Assembly: GCA_010015675.1 (NCBI GenBank)
Contig: ML977039.1
Coordinates: forward strand, 85,808 to 149,807
Direction: 5' to 3'
Length of the DNA stretch: 64,000 nucleotides
Source: Byssothecium circinans
Lineage: Eukaryota > Ascomycota > Dothideomycetes > Pleosporales > Massarinaceae
A model generated the notes under the pieces. The model was given only the letters and a program-made list of their open reading frames with translations, did no database searches and had not been told where the DNA came from. Shown piece after piece: positions 20,958 through 31,982 of the stretch. The translations under genes and the position numbers were made by a program. The stretch's first letter is position 1, and each line of letters opens with the position of its first letter.

Positions 20958-22280
20958 TCAACCATCTACAAAAGGGTTCGGTGGGAGAACATCTGGATCG
21001 TACCCGTTTGACGCGGCTTCCGTGGTCGTGGTCTCGGTTGCAGGACGTGGCGGTGGTACTTTATCTCTCCACACCCGCACAGCCTTGTCTAACCCTCCGC
21101 TCACAATGAGCCTCTCGGACGGATGCGTGTCCACAGATAATACGGCCTCAGAATGGCCCGCCTCAATCCTCTGCAATACATTCTTCGAGCTCACGTCCCA
21201 CAAGACAATGTCCCCATTCTCGCTCCCGGATGCGACGAATGCGTACTGATGCGGCGGGTCGCTTCCGTAAGTGCCAAACGCACCCGAAAGACTGTAGTTC
21301 TTGTTGTTATGGCCCTGATACGTCTTTACGCATTTGCCCTTTCCTTCAATGTAATTCCAGAGTCGCACACACGAGTCCAGCGTCCAGGCTAGCACATACT
21401 TTCCATTCGGCGAGAAAATAACGGACGAGACCGGTGCATTGTCTTCGTGCACGAGGGTTCGCAGGCACTGGCCGGTTGCAGTGTCCCAAATACGGATCAG
21501 GCCGTCATGGGAGCAGCTCACGCTTAGTGTGCCGTCGCGCACAAAGTCGACACCGCTGACGGGATCAGAATGCGCAGGCAGGGAGCGCATCACGCGGGCG
21601 GCACGCACATCCCAAAGGAAAACGGCTTCATCGTACGAGCCGCTGACGAGCATGTTGCCCTTGGGCGAGAAGGCGATGCTGTAGACGTAGTTGTGGTGGC
21701 CAATCAAGGGGGTCGGGTGCGCCAACCCGGTCGATACATCCCACAGGCGTATGGACTTGTCGTCTGAGCCCGAAGCCAGCAGCCGCGAGTCGGGCGCCCA
21801 TGCTATCGTGGAGATGCCGGCGAGGTGTCCTTCAAGCGTGTGCTCCAGCCTCCCGGTTGACGCGTCCCAGATCTTGATGGTGGCGTCGGCAGAGCAGCTT
21901 GCTATCCACTTGCCGTCGGGAGAGAATTTGACCGCCGCTATAGCCTTCTTGTGGCCGCGAAGGATCATGGTCGGTCGGTAATGGAGCTCCGTAGGCTTGG
22001 GCGGGGGCGGGGTGGGATGAGGCGAGGGCGATAGGGAGCGCATGTGAGAGTGCGGCCTTGAGCGGGAGCGGCTCTGGTGTCTGTAGTAGGCCCTGTCGTC
22101 CTCGTTGTCTTCATTGCCCTCCCTGCTGAACCGTCGCGGCCGCTCCGTGAGCCTGTATTCGGGGGATGCATTGGGCGGCGAGCGCGACGCCGAGCGCTTT
22201 CGCGGGGGGGCGTCAGTCTCTTCGTCGTCATCTTCGTCGCAATCTCTGCGACGTTTTGGGGAGCTGCTAGGGGCGGCCAT
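20958..22280 (-). CDS. WD40 protein, COMPASS subunit Swd3/WDR5-like
   Basis: Single exon, 440 aa. About 105 N-terminal residues are charged and Arg/Ser-rich, with low-complexity Pro runs. Seven WD repeats follow, the first beginning ILRGHKKAIAAVKFSPDGKW. GH...WD spacing is clear in DATIKIWD, DKSIRLWD, DEAVFLWD, DGLIRIWD, DSCVRLWN, NGDIVLWD and DKAVRVW. This repeat order, with the NYIEGKGKCVKTYQGHNNKN segment, is the WDR5/Swd3 type. Swd3 is a core subunit of the Set1/COMPASS H3K4 methyltransferase in the nucleus. The N-terminal RS-like region is an extension relative to human WDR5. It is divergent from ISC1 with 180 bp between starts. Confidence 0.9.
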   Translation of the reverse strand: MAAPSSSPKRRRDCDEDDDEETDAPPRKRSASRSPPNASPEYRLTERPRRFSREGNEDNEDDRAYYRHQSRSRSRPHSHMRSLSPSPHPTPPPPKPTELHYRPTMILRGHKKAIAAVKFSPDGKWIASCSADATIKIWDASTGRLEHTLEGHLAGISTIAWAPDSRLLASGSDDKSIRLWDVSTGLAHPTPLIGHHNYVYSIAFSPKGNMLVSGSYDEAVFLWDVRAARVMRSLPAHSDPVSGVDFVRDGTLSVSCSHDGLIRIWDTATGQCLRTLVHEDNAPVSSVIFSPNGKYVLAWTLDSCVRLWNYIEGKGKCVKTYQGHNNKNYSLSGAFGTYGSDPPHQYAFVASGSENGDIVLWDVSSKNVLQRIEAGHSEAVLSVDTHPSERLIVSGGLDKAVRVWRDKVPPPRPATETTTTEAASNGYDPDVLPPNPFVDG

Positions 22281-22460
22281 GGCGGCGGTGGTGGTGGTGG
22301 TGTTGATGGGTGTCGACGCGTGTTGGGCAGCTGTCAGATGCAGCCAGACTGCCAGAGGCAGCCCGCGGGCGATGCCGATCTTCCGCCGCGCTAGTCACCT
22401 CCTCCGCACCTCCGCACCTCCGTCGTGTCTCCGCAGCTTCTGGGGGTTGTTGCTGCGACA

Positions 22461-23849
22461 ATGTCTCCCCACGCGGCCCAGCCGCCATCGCGCCTCCGCA
22501 TCCTCTCGCTCAATTGCTGGGGCCTCAAGTACATCTCCAAAGTGCGCAACGAGCGCCTGGCCGAGATCGGGAACCAGATCGCCGCCGCCGCACACCCCCC
22601 AGACATCGTCGGCCTCCAGGAGTGCTGGACGCAGCAGGACTACCATGCCATCCGCGAGAGGACGCGCCATCGGCTGCCCTACGGCAAGTTCTACCACAGC
22701 GGCATCTTCGGCGGCGGCTTGGTGATCCTGTCCAGGTGGCCCATTGAGGAGAGCAACATGACGCAGTATCCGCTCAACGGGCGGCCGGCTGCCTTCTACC
22801 GGGGCGACTGGTTCGTGGGCAAGGGCGTCGCGCACGCAAGAATCCGCATGGGCCCGCGGCCGAGGGACGTCGCCGAGGTCTTTTGCACTCACCTTCACGC
22901 GCCCTACGAGGCCGAGCCGCACGACTCGTACATCTGCCACCGCACCGCCCAGGCATGGGAAATCACCAAGCTCATGCGCGGAGCAGCCGAGCGCGGCCAT
23001 CTGGTCATTGGCTTGGGCGACTTCAACATGATCCCCCTCTCGCTCGCCCACCGTATCATCGAAACCCACTCGCCAGTCCGCGACGCCTGGCGCATCCTGT
23101 ACCCCGATTCCTCCGTCGGCGCTGCTCTGGACAAAGTAGAGCAGCTTAGAAACGTGCCCATGCCGAGCGCGGAGCACAACCTGACGCAGAACGGTGCTAC
23201 CTGCGACAGTGCGCTGAACACCTGGCGATGGAACAAGGCGCACAGCCAGCGCCTTGCCAACGGCGAGAATGTCCAGATCGAGCCCACCGTCGACGATCCG
23301 CATGCAAAGCGACTGGACTACATATTCTTCAGCAGTGCGACAAGCGGCGCCACTGAAGAGTGGGCGTTGAAGGAGGCGAATGTGGGAATGACAACACGGC
23401 ACCCGACTTTGTACTGCTCTCTGAGTGACCACTTCTCTGTCGAGGCCACACTCGAACGCAACATGGAAGAGTCCGCTCCACGTTCCGAGAGCTGTGCTGG
23501 CACATTGCCGGAGAGGTATCTTCCAATCAAGACATATGACGAGATCCTCGCCACCATCCACAAGTACGAAGCGCGCGAACGTACCCAAAGGCGGTTACGC
23601 ATGGGTCATTTTGGCTTCCAATTCCTTCTCACCGTAGGCTGCTTTATCGGTGTGTGGTGGTCGCCTCACAATTACGTCGCTTTCATCTTGATGTTCCTGA
23701 GCTCGTTGGGACTGAGCGTGGGCGTCCTCGAGGGATTGATGGGTGGCTTGTTTGTCGCTAGTGAGCTTAGGGCGCTGAAAGAGTTTGAATGGGAAGTCCG
23801 GAATACCAGACAGAGAGCCTTGACGCATGAAGAGAAGGCGCCGTCATGA
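22461..23849 (+). CDS. ISC1: Neutral sphingomyelinase / inositol phosphosphingolipid phospholipase C
   Basis: Single exon, 462 aa from the Met in MSPHAAQPPSRLRILSLNCW; a Met 12 residues upstream (22425) is possible. It has the endonuclease/exonuclease/phosphatase fold. Motifs: LSLNCWGLK, the catalytic Glu in VGLQECWTQQD, GGGLVILSRWPI, THLHAPY, GLGDFNMIPLSLAH and the catalytic pair in SLSDHFSVEA. Two adjacent C-terminal membrane helices (FGFQFLLTVGCFIGVWWSPH and VAFILMFLSSLGLSVGVLEG) match the Isc1/nSMase2-like anchor. The enzyme hydrolyses complex sphingolipids to ceramide at ER or mitochondrial membranes. A 397-residue open frame on the opposite strand is a shadow of its GC-rich codons. Confidence 0.94.
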   Translation: MSPHAAQPPSRLRILSLNCWGLKYISKVRNERLAEIGNQIAAAAHPPDIVGLQECWTQQDYHAIRERTRHRLPYGKFYHSGIFGGGLVILSRWPIEESNMTQYPLNGRPAAFYRGDWFVGKGVAHARIRMGPRPRDVAEVFCTHLHAPYEAEPHDSYICHRTAQAWEITKLMRGAAERGHLVIGLGDFNMIPLSLAHRIIETHSPVRDAWRILYPDSSVGAALDKVEQLRNVPMPSAEHNLTQNGATCDSALNTWRWNKAHSQRLANGENVQIEPTVDDPHAKRLDYIFFSSATSGATEEWALKEANVGMTTRHPTLYCSLSDHFSVEATLERNMEESAPRSESCAGTLPERYLPIKTYDEILATIHKYEARERTQRRLRMGHFGFQFLLTVGCFIGVWWSPHNYVAFILMFLSSLGLSVGVLEGLMGGLFVASELRALKEFEWEVRNTRQRALTHEEKAPS

Positions 23850-24991
23850 GCGTCCCACTGGGGGACGATCAGTAAGGAGTGCTGGATAGATCCACACGAT
23901 CAATCCAGACTTAGCAAAGAAATATAACACATAATTGATATAGATATACCAATGCTGGCAGTAGTTATATATCCACGAGCCCGATCCCCCCTCCTTCTAT
24001 TCAGCATCCCAAACCTTGTCGAATCTATGGAAAAGATTGGCATGCTTTCTATCTTACTTGCTTCCTACCCGCACGGTGCCGCCTTGGACAATGAAATCAG
24101 TAGGCATTGCTCTTCTTGGGCAACAGCGTCCAATTAGTAGCTCCGCGAAGAACAATACTGCAGTGTGTGCCATGACGCCAATCTCTGTGTTTGTTCAAGG
24201 AGCTACTCCGATACGCCGGTAACAACATGCAGAAGTAGCTCCAACGGCGTTCATCCACACTGCCGATCCCGCACCGATTTTAGCAGTACCCCGCATTCCT
24301 TCCCTGCATCGAGCGATCGAAGCTTTCGGTTTCACAATAGTGTTGCGACAGTGGTGTGAACTGCCCAAGGTCTTGGAACTGAAGGAGACGTGAAGTTCTT
24401 TGTTGCAGCGTCGAAAGTGGAACAAAATGAGAGGGCAGGACTATAGTAGATCAAAGATACACCGGTGTACCTTCGAAGGTAGCACAGTATCGAAGTTCAA
24501 ATCCTTCACATGCTCATTATTCGTAGAGTTTCTGCGGTGTAGTGGGTTCATGATATTAAGGTTTGGTGGCTTCAAGTACCACCGTTGGTAGCATTATGGA
24601 GAGGTGAAGTCACACTGATATCAGAACCGTTGTTTGGGGACGCGCCCATTATTATTGTCCCGTCCGCGAAAATGAAGTCAGAGGACGTCAGGGTTGAAAA
24701 GAATGCAGAGAAGCGGTGGTATTCTATGTGACTACATTACTAACAAGAAATCCTAACAGACTGGTCGTGCTCGAAACATTTATACTATTTTGGGTATCAT
24801 ACATCGTTCTGATCTGAGCACTTCATTTCAGAAACACGCCATGCGCCGAACGGGTCCATATCCGTACAAATCATAATACAAACAGCGAAACTGATCAAGT
24901 GACATCCCAACGGTGGTCCTCGGAACTAGTGATGGTAGACAGCGCTCAGCTCATCCATAAGCACTCCGCGTCCTTTCCCGGAAAAGGCCGT
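23850..24991. other. Intergenic region, no gene seen
   Basis: About 1.1 kb, AT-richer than its neighbours. Short open frames only, with no recognisable motif or tRNA fold. Confidence 0.4.
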
Positions 24992-25591
24992 TCAACTCCA
25001 GGTCTTGCAGGTTTGAGGATTGAGATCCAGATGCTCTGCAATAGAGGAAGCAAACACTCGCTCTTCACTGGAGCCAGTCGAGCGGCGGCGACGTTGTTGG
25101 CGAATCTCGTGCTCAGTGTCCATGAGACGTCCTTGTATCCATTGACGGTACTTGCCATCTGTACGGCAAGATTCCGTATTGAGAAGCTCAGTCAATATGG
25201 CTTTGATCTCTTGACTGACCTCTGCGAGCTTGTGGGCATCTTCCGTATCCGCGATGCTGTGACGATGTGCTGACCCCGGCTGTGCCGGGATAGGATTAGA
25301 TGCCGTGGTGGCATATGTAGCATCACCTCCCCAGGTCGTCGTGAATATCGGTCGAGACTGTATTGGTGAAGGGGCCATGGACCGGAATTCGGGAGAAGAG
25401 CTCGTGGTTGGGACAGTTGCAGGAGTGTGAAGAGACAATCGACGACGGAGCACTTCTTGCTCAGATAAAAGAGCCATATACTTTTGCATTGAGTCGTTCT
25501 AGCGATGGAGTCAGCCGAACATGCGATGAATCGCCGTTAGAGAGGAATCAGGACTTACACTAGTCGGGGAATATCTGGTTGGTGGTGCCAT
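24992..25591 (-). CDS. Small conserved-looking protein of unknown function
   Basis: Exons 25591-25559 and 25498-24992, joined across a 60-nt intron (GTAAGT...CTAG); 179 aa. The splice gives MAPPTRYSPTSNDSMQKYMALLSEQ, a smooth helical start. The protein is hydrophilic, with Ser/Thr/Pro-rich linkers and a helical, charged C-terminal half (AHKLAEVSQEIKAILTELLN, GRLMDTEHEIRQQRRRRS) that could form a coiled coil. No signal peptide or membrane segment. I recognise no domain. The perfect donor and the in-frame junction are the main reasons to call it a gene. It could be a nuclear or cytoskeletal adaptor, but nothing in the sequence decides this. Confidence 0.6.
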
Positions 25592-27465
25592 TGATGATAA
25601 CGGTGATGATGCTCTTCTGGAGAAAGGGAATTAGGTGTAGTGGCAGCAGATGGGCTTTGCAAAGAAATGCGGGAATTTATATGCAATGGCAGAGTTCGGA
25701 GACCACGAATGAGACCTGTCGTTAAGACGACCAAGAAGCAAGCCTAGTCTAGACTATTGGGGCCGTCGGTGGTTCGTCGGTCTCGCAAGCGGGGTTTGAG
25801 CTCCAAAGTCTGGTGCGTTTATGTCAGGCGATGGTGTGTAGATGCCAGAACGGCACGAAAGTAATCCTGCAGCAAGTGACGTTGCGACCAATTTCAACAA
25901 GGGCGGAGTGAAGATAGGAGAGTTGCAAACAGCAGTGAACGGGGCTTTTAGGGGAGTCCTTATGACAAGGCCATGACGTCCAACCGTGAGCATCCGCCAG
26001 AGAGGAAACAAAGCGGATCCTGTCTCGGAACCTCCAGCAGCCTCCATGGTCGGAATCGGCGGGCGCTCAGATGCTTCCTCCGAGTGTACAGGCTGCGAAA
26101 TTCGCCAAGACCACATCACGTCACCGGTAAATCGGTTACCTGCTTTTGTCTGCGCTGCCGTGCCCGTTGTTTTGAATCAAAGATACGTCTTTCCGTCCAA
26201 AGAAGGCCCCTGTTTCGGTACACTACACGCTATAGTGCCGTAAAGTTGTTGATAGGCACTGCTGACCCACACAGGTCGCGTTCCTGAAAGTCTTGTACAA
26301 AGGCTACTAGTATCGTTGTGACAAGCGGCAGTACCTGCATGCATACCACCGTCGCCTCTTCAAGCAGGTTCCATTTAATCTCTCGATAACGGTCTTCTAC
26401 AGAGGACCAATCCATGTGTCAGATGTCCTCTCCCAACCAACACGGCCACCATGAGATGCAATATGATGACGTTAAGGCAGCAATAACTGGCACAACGACT
26501 GATTTATTCTTTAGCCAACGATGCGGAGTAGTCTCAAATACACCTACGTCACTTCTGAGCTGAAGCTCATCACGTCAGATCAGCTTCCACAAATCCATGG
26601 GAACCGCACCTCGTATCTTCGAGCAGGCAACGTGGCTGCGATTAAGATCAGCATGATCGACTCGCGATTCGCTTTTATAATTACTCCATGTTATCGTCAC
26701 CGCCACATGAGCCCGTACGAAAAAGAAGCAATCCCCGTCTGGCCTGACCATTACGCGATCACGTGGCGATGTATATTCCTTACAGGGATCGTGCCTTCTC
26801 AAAACACACAGTTAATGAGTCGTTCCTCCCTCAAGCTCAATTCCTCCACGTGTACCTCTCATAAACAAACAGTCAACGAGCTGTAGATGGGTTTGAATTG
26901 AGAAATAGCTGTTAATGAATTGTTCTGAGAAGGTAGGATCCCTCTAAGGTTGGAGAGACGTAAGCAAATGATAAACTTCATGCTCCTGATATTTGTCGAT
27001 TAGGTGTTTAAGACAGATCCTCAATGCTACCACCATAACAAAGTCTGTATAGCAATTTTCTTGCTTCCAGTCCTAGTGCCAACTGGTTCATGGCCAAACA
27101 ACTCCAGACCGGTGTGACTTTGGGGCCTGGTCAACAAAAGCGTGTCGGTCTGAGCATTGACCATGAAAGTACCGCGAAGTTGATATCGGTCGATGCTTAG
27201 CTGTTTGGGCACGCATGATGGCTTTGTTGTCAACTCTTCCCATCATTAATACTAAATGAAATGAGAAGATAAAGCACGGAACGCTTGGTGAAAACTGCTT
27301 TATGTCGCGGAGCTAATTAGCGCAAAAGCTTGGAGAATGATCAAACCCAAATCGCGAAACCCGCTAGCATAGTGGCAAGTCAAGACGGTAGAATTCGGTT
27401 GAATATTTATTGGCGACTTTAGGTGTGTGCCCAACAGATCGCCTTATATTAGATTCGGGATTTGT
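25592..27465. other. Sparse region; possible but unsupported small frames
   Basis: 1.9 kb. A minus frame at 26230-26415 (MDWSSVEDRYREIKWNLLEE, then a hydrophobic stretch) and one at 25754-26119 could be exons of a small gene, but no splice model joins them and no domain is visible. The rest is AT-rich without features. Confidence 0.35.
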
Positions 27466-28346
27466 TCATAGCGATGACCCTCCGTCTACGCAGAGATTTT
27501 GGCCAGTGACGCTCCTACTCAGGACCAATGTCCGCACTTGATCTGCAACATCATCAACAGTCGCCAGTCTCTTTAGTTTCGTGTTGTTTTTCGCTACCTC
27601 TCGTTTGCTTTCGGGGAACTTCAGGCTAAAAAAAGACAAACATGTGTCAGCGAATATCCTGAGCTACGGTGGTCGAAATCAACGTACCCCCATTCGGTCA
27701 ACAGCATCCCAGGGCTGACGCTATTCACCCTGATCTTCGGAGCAAGGATGACCGCCAAGCTTTTGGCAAGATGGATTTGAGCAGCTTTTGTGACGGCGTA
27801 GGGAAGACTAGATCCAGAAGGTTTCACGCCGGCCACACTGGCGGTGGAAATGAAAGTGCCTTCGTTTTCAGCCAGGGCATCTTTGGCGGCGTATGCAAGC
27901 CACAAATGCGTCTTGACGTTCATGACAAAGCACTTATCCCAATCCTCCTCATTCACGCCTTCATCAAGATTCAAGAAATTCGTCATGCGTGTCCAGCCCG
28001 CGTTGGAAACCACAACATCCAACCGGCCCATCGTAGTGATGGTATCCTCGACAAGTTTTTCGACTGAGGACTTGGACGAGACATCGGCCTGTACAAGGTG
28101 AAATCGTGGGCTCGACGGTGAAGGGTGCGTGGTGGGGAGTTTGGATAGTTCGTCGATGAGTTGTTGGGCACGAGATGCATTGGAAGAGTAGTTGACCACC
28201 TAGGCAATGTTATCACCCAGGGTGTCTTGACTGCCACAAATGCACGGCAAGGTAGTTACCACTCGAAAATCGGCAGCGAGGACGCGTGCCACTTGAGCAC
28301 CAAGCCCAGCCGAGCTTGCAGTGATGAGGGCAACCCTCTGGGCCAT
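27466..28346 (-). CDS. Short-chain dehydrogenase/reductase
   Basis: Exons 28346-28260, 28199-27688 and 27625-27466 (introns of 60 and 62 nt); 252 aa, classical SDR length. The first exon holds the nucleotide-binding motif ALITASSAGLGAQVARVL, and the junction gives ADFRVVVNYSSNASRA. The NAG motif is in LDVVVSNAGWTRM. The catalytic Ser lies in GTFISTASVAG, and the YxxxK pair is in LPYAVTKAAQIHLAKSLA. NSVSPGMLLTEWG follows, and the final exon ends with the SDR C-terminus SVTGQNLCVDGGSSL. The N-terminal VVNYSSNAS suggests NADP(H) preference, an inference from family rules. The substrate is unknown and there is no adjacent biosynthetic cluster to suggest one. Confidence 0.9.
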
Positions 28347-29075
28347 GTCGAAACCGTTTGTGACGCTTTACTTGGAGCTGGGTTGGAAAGACCTACGTTC
28401 TTCCCGGCAGACAGGTCTTGCCCGAGAAAAGATTGACGAGAGAGAACATACCGTGCCCGAATCGCAATGGTTCCTTGCACCTACCTATGTAGTTGTGGGG
28501 AGTGGGGCAGCATTCCGCGTCGAGAGCACCATGGAACCGTTCCGCTCCCGGCGTCGGTACGTACTCGGTACGACTATTGGGGCACGCCATCGCATCTCAG
28601 TCGTTGTTCACACTGATCAAGTAGTATTCACTAAAAGAACCGCGATGATGCGACCGGGACACTGGCTCTACGAAGATTGTTCCTCTCGAGCAAGGAATAG
28701 GGTTAAAAATGAACACGCTTCATCACTAAGCGAGCGATAACGAAATCGAAACGGCGAGATACATGTTGATTAATCTCTCTAGACTCTTCTAATAATGCTC
28801 AAGTCTATGAACATGAACCACCAGACCACACAGAGGTTTGCCCGGGCTGAGTGTTGGCAGTAGCCCTGACCAAACGCACATATCTCAAAGTGTACAACAA
28901 AGTTTTGCAGCGGCAGATCCATGAGCGACATGACCCAAACACTCCGACCTCGCAATGCAAGGTCACAATGCAGAGCCCTTGGAGACATACATCATGAATC
29001 ATCGAATCCCGTCTTGAGCCCCTGCCACCTCACACAGTAAATGGCGAGCCATTCGCCGTTCATGGCCGAACCCGC
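28347..29075. other. Intergenic region, no gene seen
   Basis: Promoter side of the SDR gene and 3' flank of the GPI protein gene. Only motif-less short frames. Confidence 0.4.
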
Positions 29076-29617
29076 TTACAAGAAAGCAGCGAGGGCACCA
29101 GCAACAGCAAGAAGGGAGAGACCAGTCTTGCCAGCCGATCCGGGGAACTCGGTGGGGGAGGGCTTGGAGGTGCCAGCAGGGGCAGATGCAGTGGGGTAGG
29201 TAGGAACGGTAGCGTTACCGGTGGGGTAGGCAGGAGCCGCCGGCTTGCTAGTCGGGGCGACCGGAGCATAGGAGGACTCAACAGGCTTGGAGGGCACAAC
29301 AGGCTTGGAGGAGGGCACAACCGGGGCATAAGTGCTGGAAGAGATGGGCTTGGTAACCGTGTACTCCGGGATAGTGAGAGTGGTCGACTTGCTCACGGTG
29401 ATGTAGCTCGAAGGTCCAACTGGGATAGTTGTTGGGCCCTAGGGAGATGTCAGCAGATGAATTAGAGGAAGAGTTGGAAGCGGAGTAAACGTACAGGGCA
29501 GACAGTGGTGTAGTCCTTGTAAACCTTGGTCTCGTAGACGGGCGTGGTCGTGTTGTAGGCGACAGCAGAGGCGCTAACGGAGGCCACGAGGGCGAGGATG
29601 GCGGCGAAAGACTTCAT
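29076..29617 (-). CDS. Small GPI-anchored cell-surface protein, Ser/Thr/Pro-rich
   Basis: Exons 29617-29495 and 29438-29076 with a 56-nt intron; 161 aa. The signal peptide is MKSFAAILALVASVSASAVA. The mature part begins with a Tyr/Thr-rich segment (VYETKVYKDYTTVCPGPTTI), then degenerate repeats of the VVPSSKPVVPSKPVESSYAP type. The C-terminus GSAGKTGLSLLAVAGALAAFL is a GPI attachment signal. Composition and layout are those of covalently linked fungal wall proteins that are heavily O-glycosylated. No catalytic domain. Strong codon bias to C-ending codons suggests high expression (inference). Confidence 0.82.
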
Positions 29618-31079
29618 TGTGATTGTTGGGGTGGTGAATTAGGTACGTTGGTATTAAGTATCGGGCGGGAAACGAGTGTAATCGGTATATAAACCGGGAT
29701 TAAGTATAATGAATGTGTGGTGAGGAGACAGAAACGCAGAAGGGACAAGACGCACTTTATATTCAGATAATGGCCCCTTGTTCTGTCAGTCTAATGAGGC
29801 GTCTGGAAAAGGAGTCAATTTCGTGGTTGCATCGTGCCGTGCGCGTGGCGTTCGCGACCTGGCAATACGAAAAAGGAGAAGCGCTGATAGAGCAATAGGG
29901 TGTTGTGACAGGCTAATATCTGGGCTATTTATTGACGGACGTTATCGGAAGCTGGCCCCCGTATGAAAGAGGTTAAGTTGTGAGAGAAACGAAATGAGAA
30001 ATCATCGACCCCTGGCCAGCACCATGCAGCCTCAATGTAATGGTACCACGCCAGCCTGCTTTGGGGTAGACAGCCCCGGCGCAGGTGTTGTTCACGCAGG
30101 TCCCGCGTGCATAGCCGTCTAACCTTAGCTGGATATTGTTTAGGGCCGCATGAAAGGAAAGTGTGTTGTGGAAAGCACTCCAGGAACTCAGCTCCTGAGC
30201 GAAACTTCGACACGTTCCGAGTAATTATGTCTACTTGCAGATCGCCGGGAAGGTCTTGGAGCTCCACACTCGACATCTAGGCGACTTGGGATCCCGTCGA
30301 TGCTGGGAACAACAATTCAGGGGTGCGAGGTGAAGTTGCCCATGGGTTGGCCGGAGTTGTTGCTGCCCCCGCGTTAAGGCAAAAATAGCCGCCAGCACTG
30401 ATATTGTGGTTATCGACTTATCATCGGTGGAGATGACTGAGCACGGGTCCTTGCCGTGCCTGTGTGGACCCAACTATTCCCGACATGGCCACGCCGCCAC
30501 GATATCCAGTAACACGTGGGGTGATGGCTGTTCCCCCAGGGCCCTACCGCGGCAAAAAGGTCCCATGTGGTACTCTGTTCGGTCATGGCCAGATGTTGTC
30601 GGTGCGGCTAATTGACGAGTCGTAAGGTAATCATTGATGAAGCATCAAATTCCACGCAGTGACTGGCTGGTGGGCATGCACTATTGCTGAAGGGGAACTG
30701 CTGGTGCTATCATTGGAATACGCTCGGAAGATAAAGCGACGCGTCGCGCATACGCCTGGTGCTTCGGAGACGTTCAGAAAGCGCCCCTCACTCCACGAAC
30801 AGCATATGCAGAGAGCGTGTGAGTTTGGATGGAGGTGGGTTGCGGTGCGGCGCGCTTGTTATGAAGCTGGCCGCAAGTGGGGCGCCGACTGCGCGCTACA
30901 GAACCTTCACCACCCAAACCCAGGCAGGCAACATTACCACCACCATTCTCCGTTTCCTGATTCCCCCAAGAGGAATCAGGCAGGGACATATCTTAACCAG
31001 GCCCGAATACTTGAGCTTACTTCCGCTCTGCACGTTTTCGACTCCGCGAACCGCAGTATTACTTCAATGCCACCAAAGA
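29618..31079. other. Intergenic region, no supported gene
   Basis: 1.46 kb. A minus frame with a real ATG at 30276 (MSSVELQDLPGDLQVDIITR) faintly resembles an F-box start but ends at 29929 with no further match. The open frame upstream of the SET gene (30759-31079) is probably 5' UTR. Confidence 0.35.
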
Positions 31080-31694
31080 ATGCCACCAAAGTCAAGTAGT
31101 AGTCCCAGGGGTTGGCCTCGAGAGCTGGTATACCTGCACGCACCACGCTACTCAAAGAAACTCAACGGGGATGCGACGAAAGCGTTGGTAGTTCCCAATT
31201 CTGCCCCAAGTCTACGTTCAATATACCAAGTGCCCAAATCCCAAGGTCCATATACAAACGTCAGAATTACTCCAATATCAAATCCAGCACACCCGGCGAA
31301 TGGGCAATATGGACTATACGCTGCACACAACCTGCCTCCAGATGCGTTCATTCTCCCTTACCTAGGCTACGTACATGGCCCGACAGATCTTGATGAGCAA
31401 TCCGACTACGATCTTTCCCTAGATCGTGAACAAGAGGTCGGGGTGGATGCATCAAGGATGGGAAATGAAGCTAGATTCATCAACGATTATCGTGGGATAT
31501 CCAATAGTCCGAATGCGGAGTTTCGAGATATTTCCGTCGACGTTGGGAACGGTGGAGTGGAAAAGAGAATGGGAGTGTTCGTGTTGAGTGCTGGGAAAAG
31601 CGGCAAGAGGGCAAAAGGGATAGGAAAAGGCGAAGAAATCCTCGTCAGCTATGGCAAAGGCTTCTGGAGCGAACGAGCCGCAATGAAACAGTGA
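31080..31694 (+). CDS. SET domain protein (lysine methyltransferase-like)
   Basis: Single exon, 204 aa, from the ATG at 31080 (MPPKSSSSPRGWPRELVYLH). The frame extends to 30759 but the upstream part lacks a recognisable domain. The compact SET domain runs through most of the protein: GQYGLYAAHNLPPDAFILPY near the start, EARFINDYRGISNSPNAEF in the middle (here N-D replaces the usual N-H of the SAM pocket) and GEEILVSYGKGFWSE at the end. No pre-SET, post-SET or MYND zinc cluster is seen. It is a short fungal SET family of unknown substrate. The altered N-H motif may matter for activity. Confidence 0.82.
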   Translation: MPPKSSSSPRGWPRELVYLHAPRYSKKLNGDATKALVVPNSAPSLRSIYQVPKSQGPYTNVRITPISNPAHPANGQYGLYAAHNLPPDAFILPYLGYVHGPTDLDEQSDYDLSLDREQEVGVDASRMGNEARFINDYRGISNSPNAEFRDISVDVGNGGVEKRMGVFVLSAGKSGKRAKGIGKGEEILVSYGKGFWSERAAMKQ

Positions 31695-31982
31695 TAGAAG
31701 TGTCGCCTTATCGATATCAACCATCTCCAGAGAGAGGACCACACTCTTCAGGTCATACGGAGTCAGACATGGAGATGTTATGCCGCTCAGGAGCTTAAGA
31801 CAACCCGTGGCCAATCAGCCCTGATGAGAGACGATCCATTGTACTTATCCAGACGAGGAATTCATTTTCTTCATGGTAGTGAAAAGGTACAATAACGCCA
31901 CATCTGTCCAACATACTGCCCCTCGAACAAGAAGCAGGACCCGCAAGCGTTGGTTAGAACGCCTTCCCTCCGTGGGACTATC

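Noticed and set aside
22395..23588. 397-residue open frame on the minus strand opposite ISC1
   Set aside because: Exact antisense of a clearly conserved enzyme in GC-rich sequence; no domain; typical shadow.
24440..24520. Possible second tRNA (GTTCAAATCC at about 24499)
   Set aside because: Resembles a T-loop only; no A box or pairing acceptor stem upstream.
25754..26415. Two minus frames possibly forming a small membrane-protein gene
   Set aside because: No intron joins them in frame and neither has a recognisable motif.
29929..30276. Minus frame starting MSSVELQDLPGDLQVDIITR
   Set aside because: Only the first 20 residues faintly resemble an F-box; no continuation or splice partner found.
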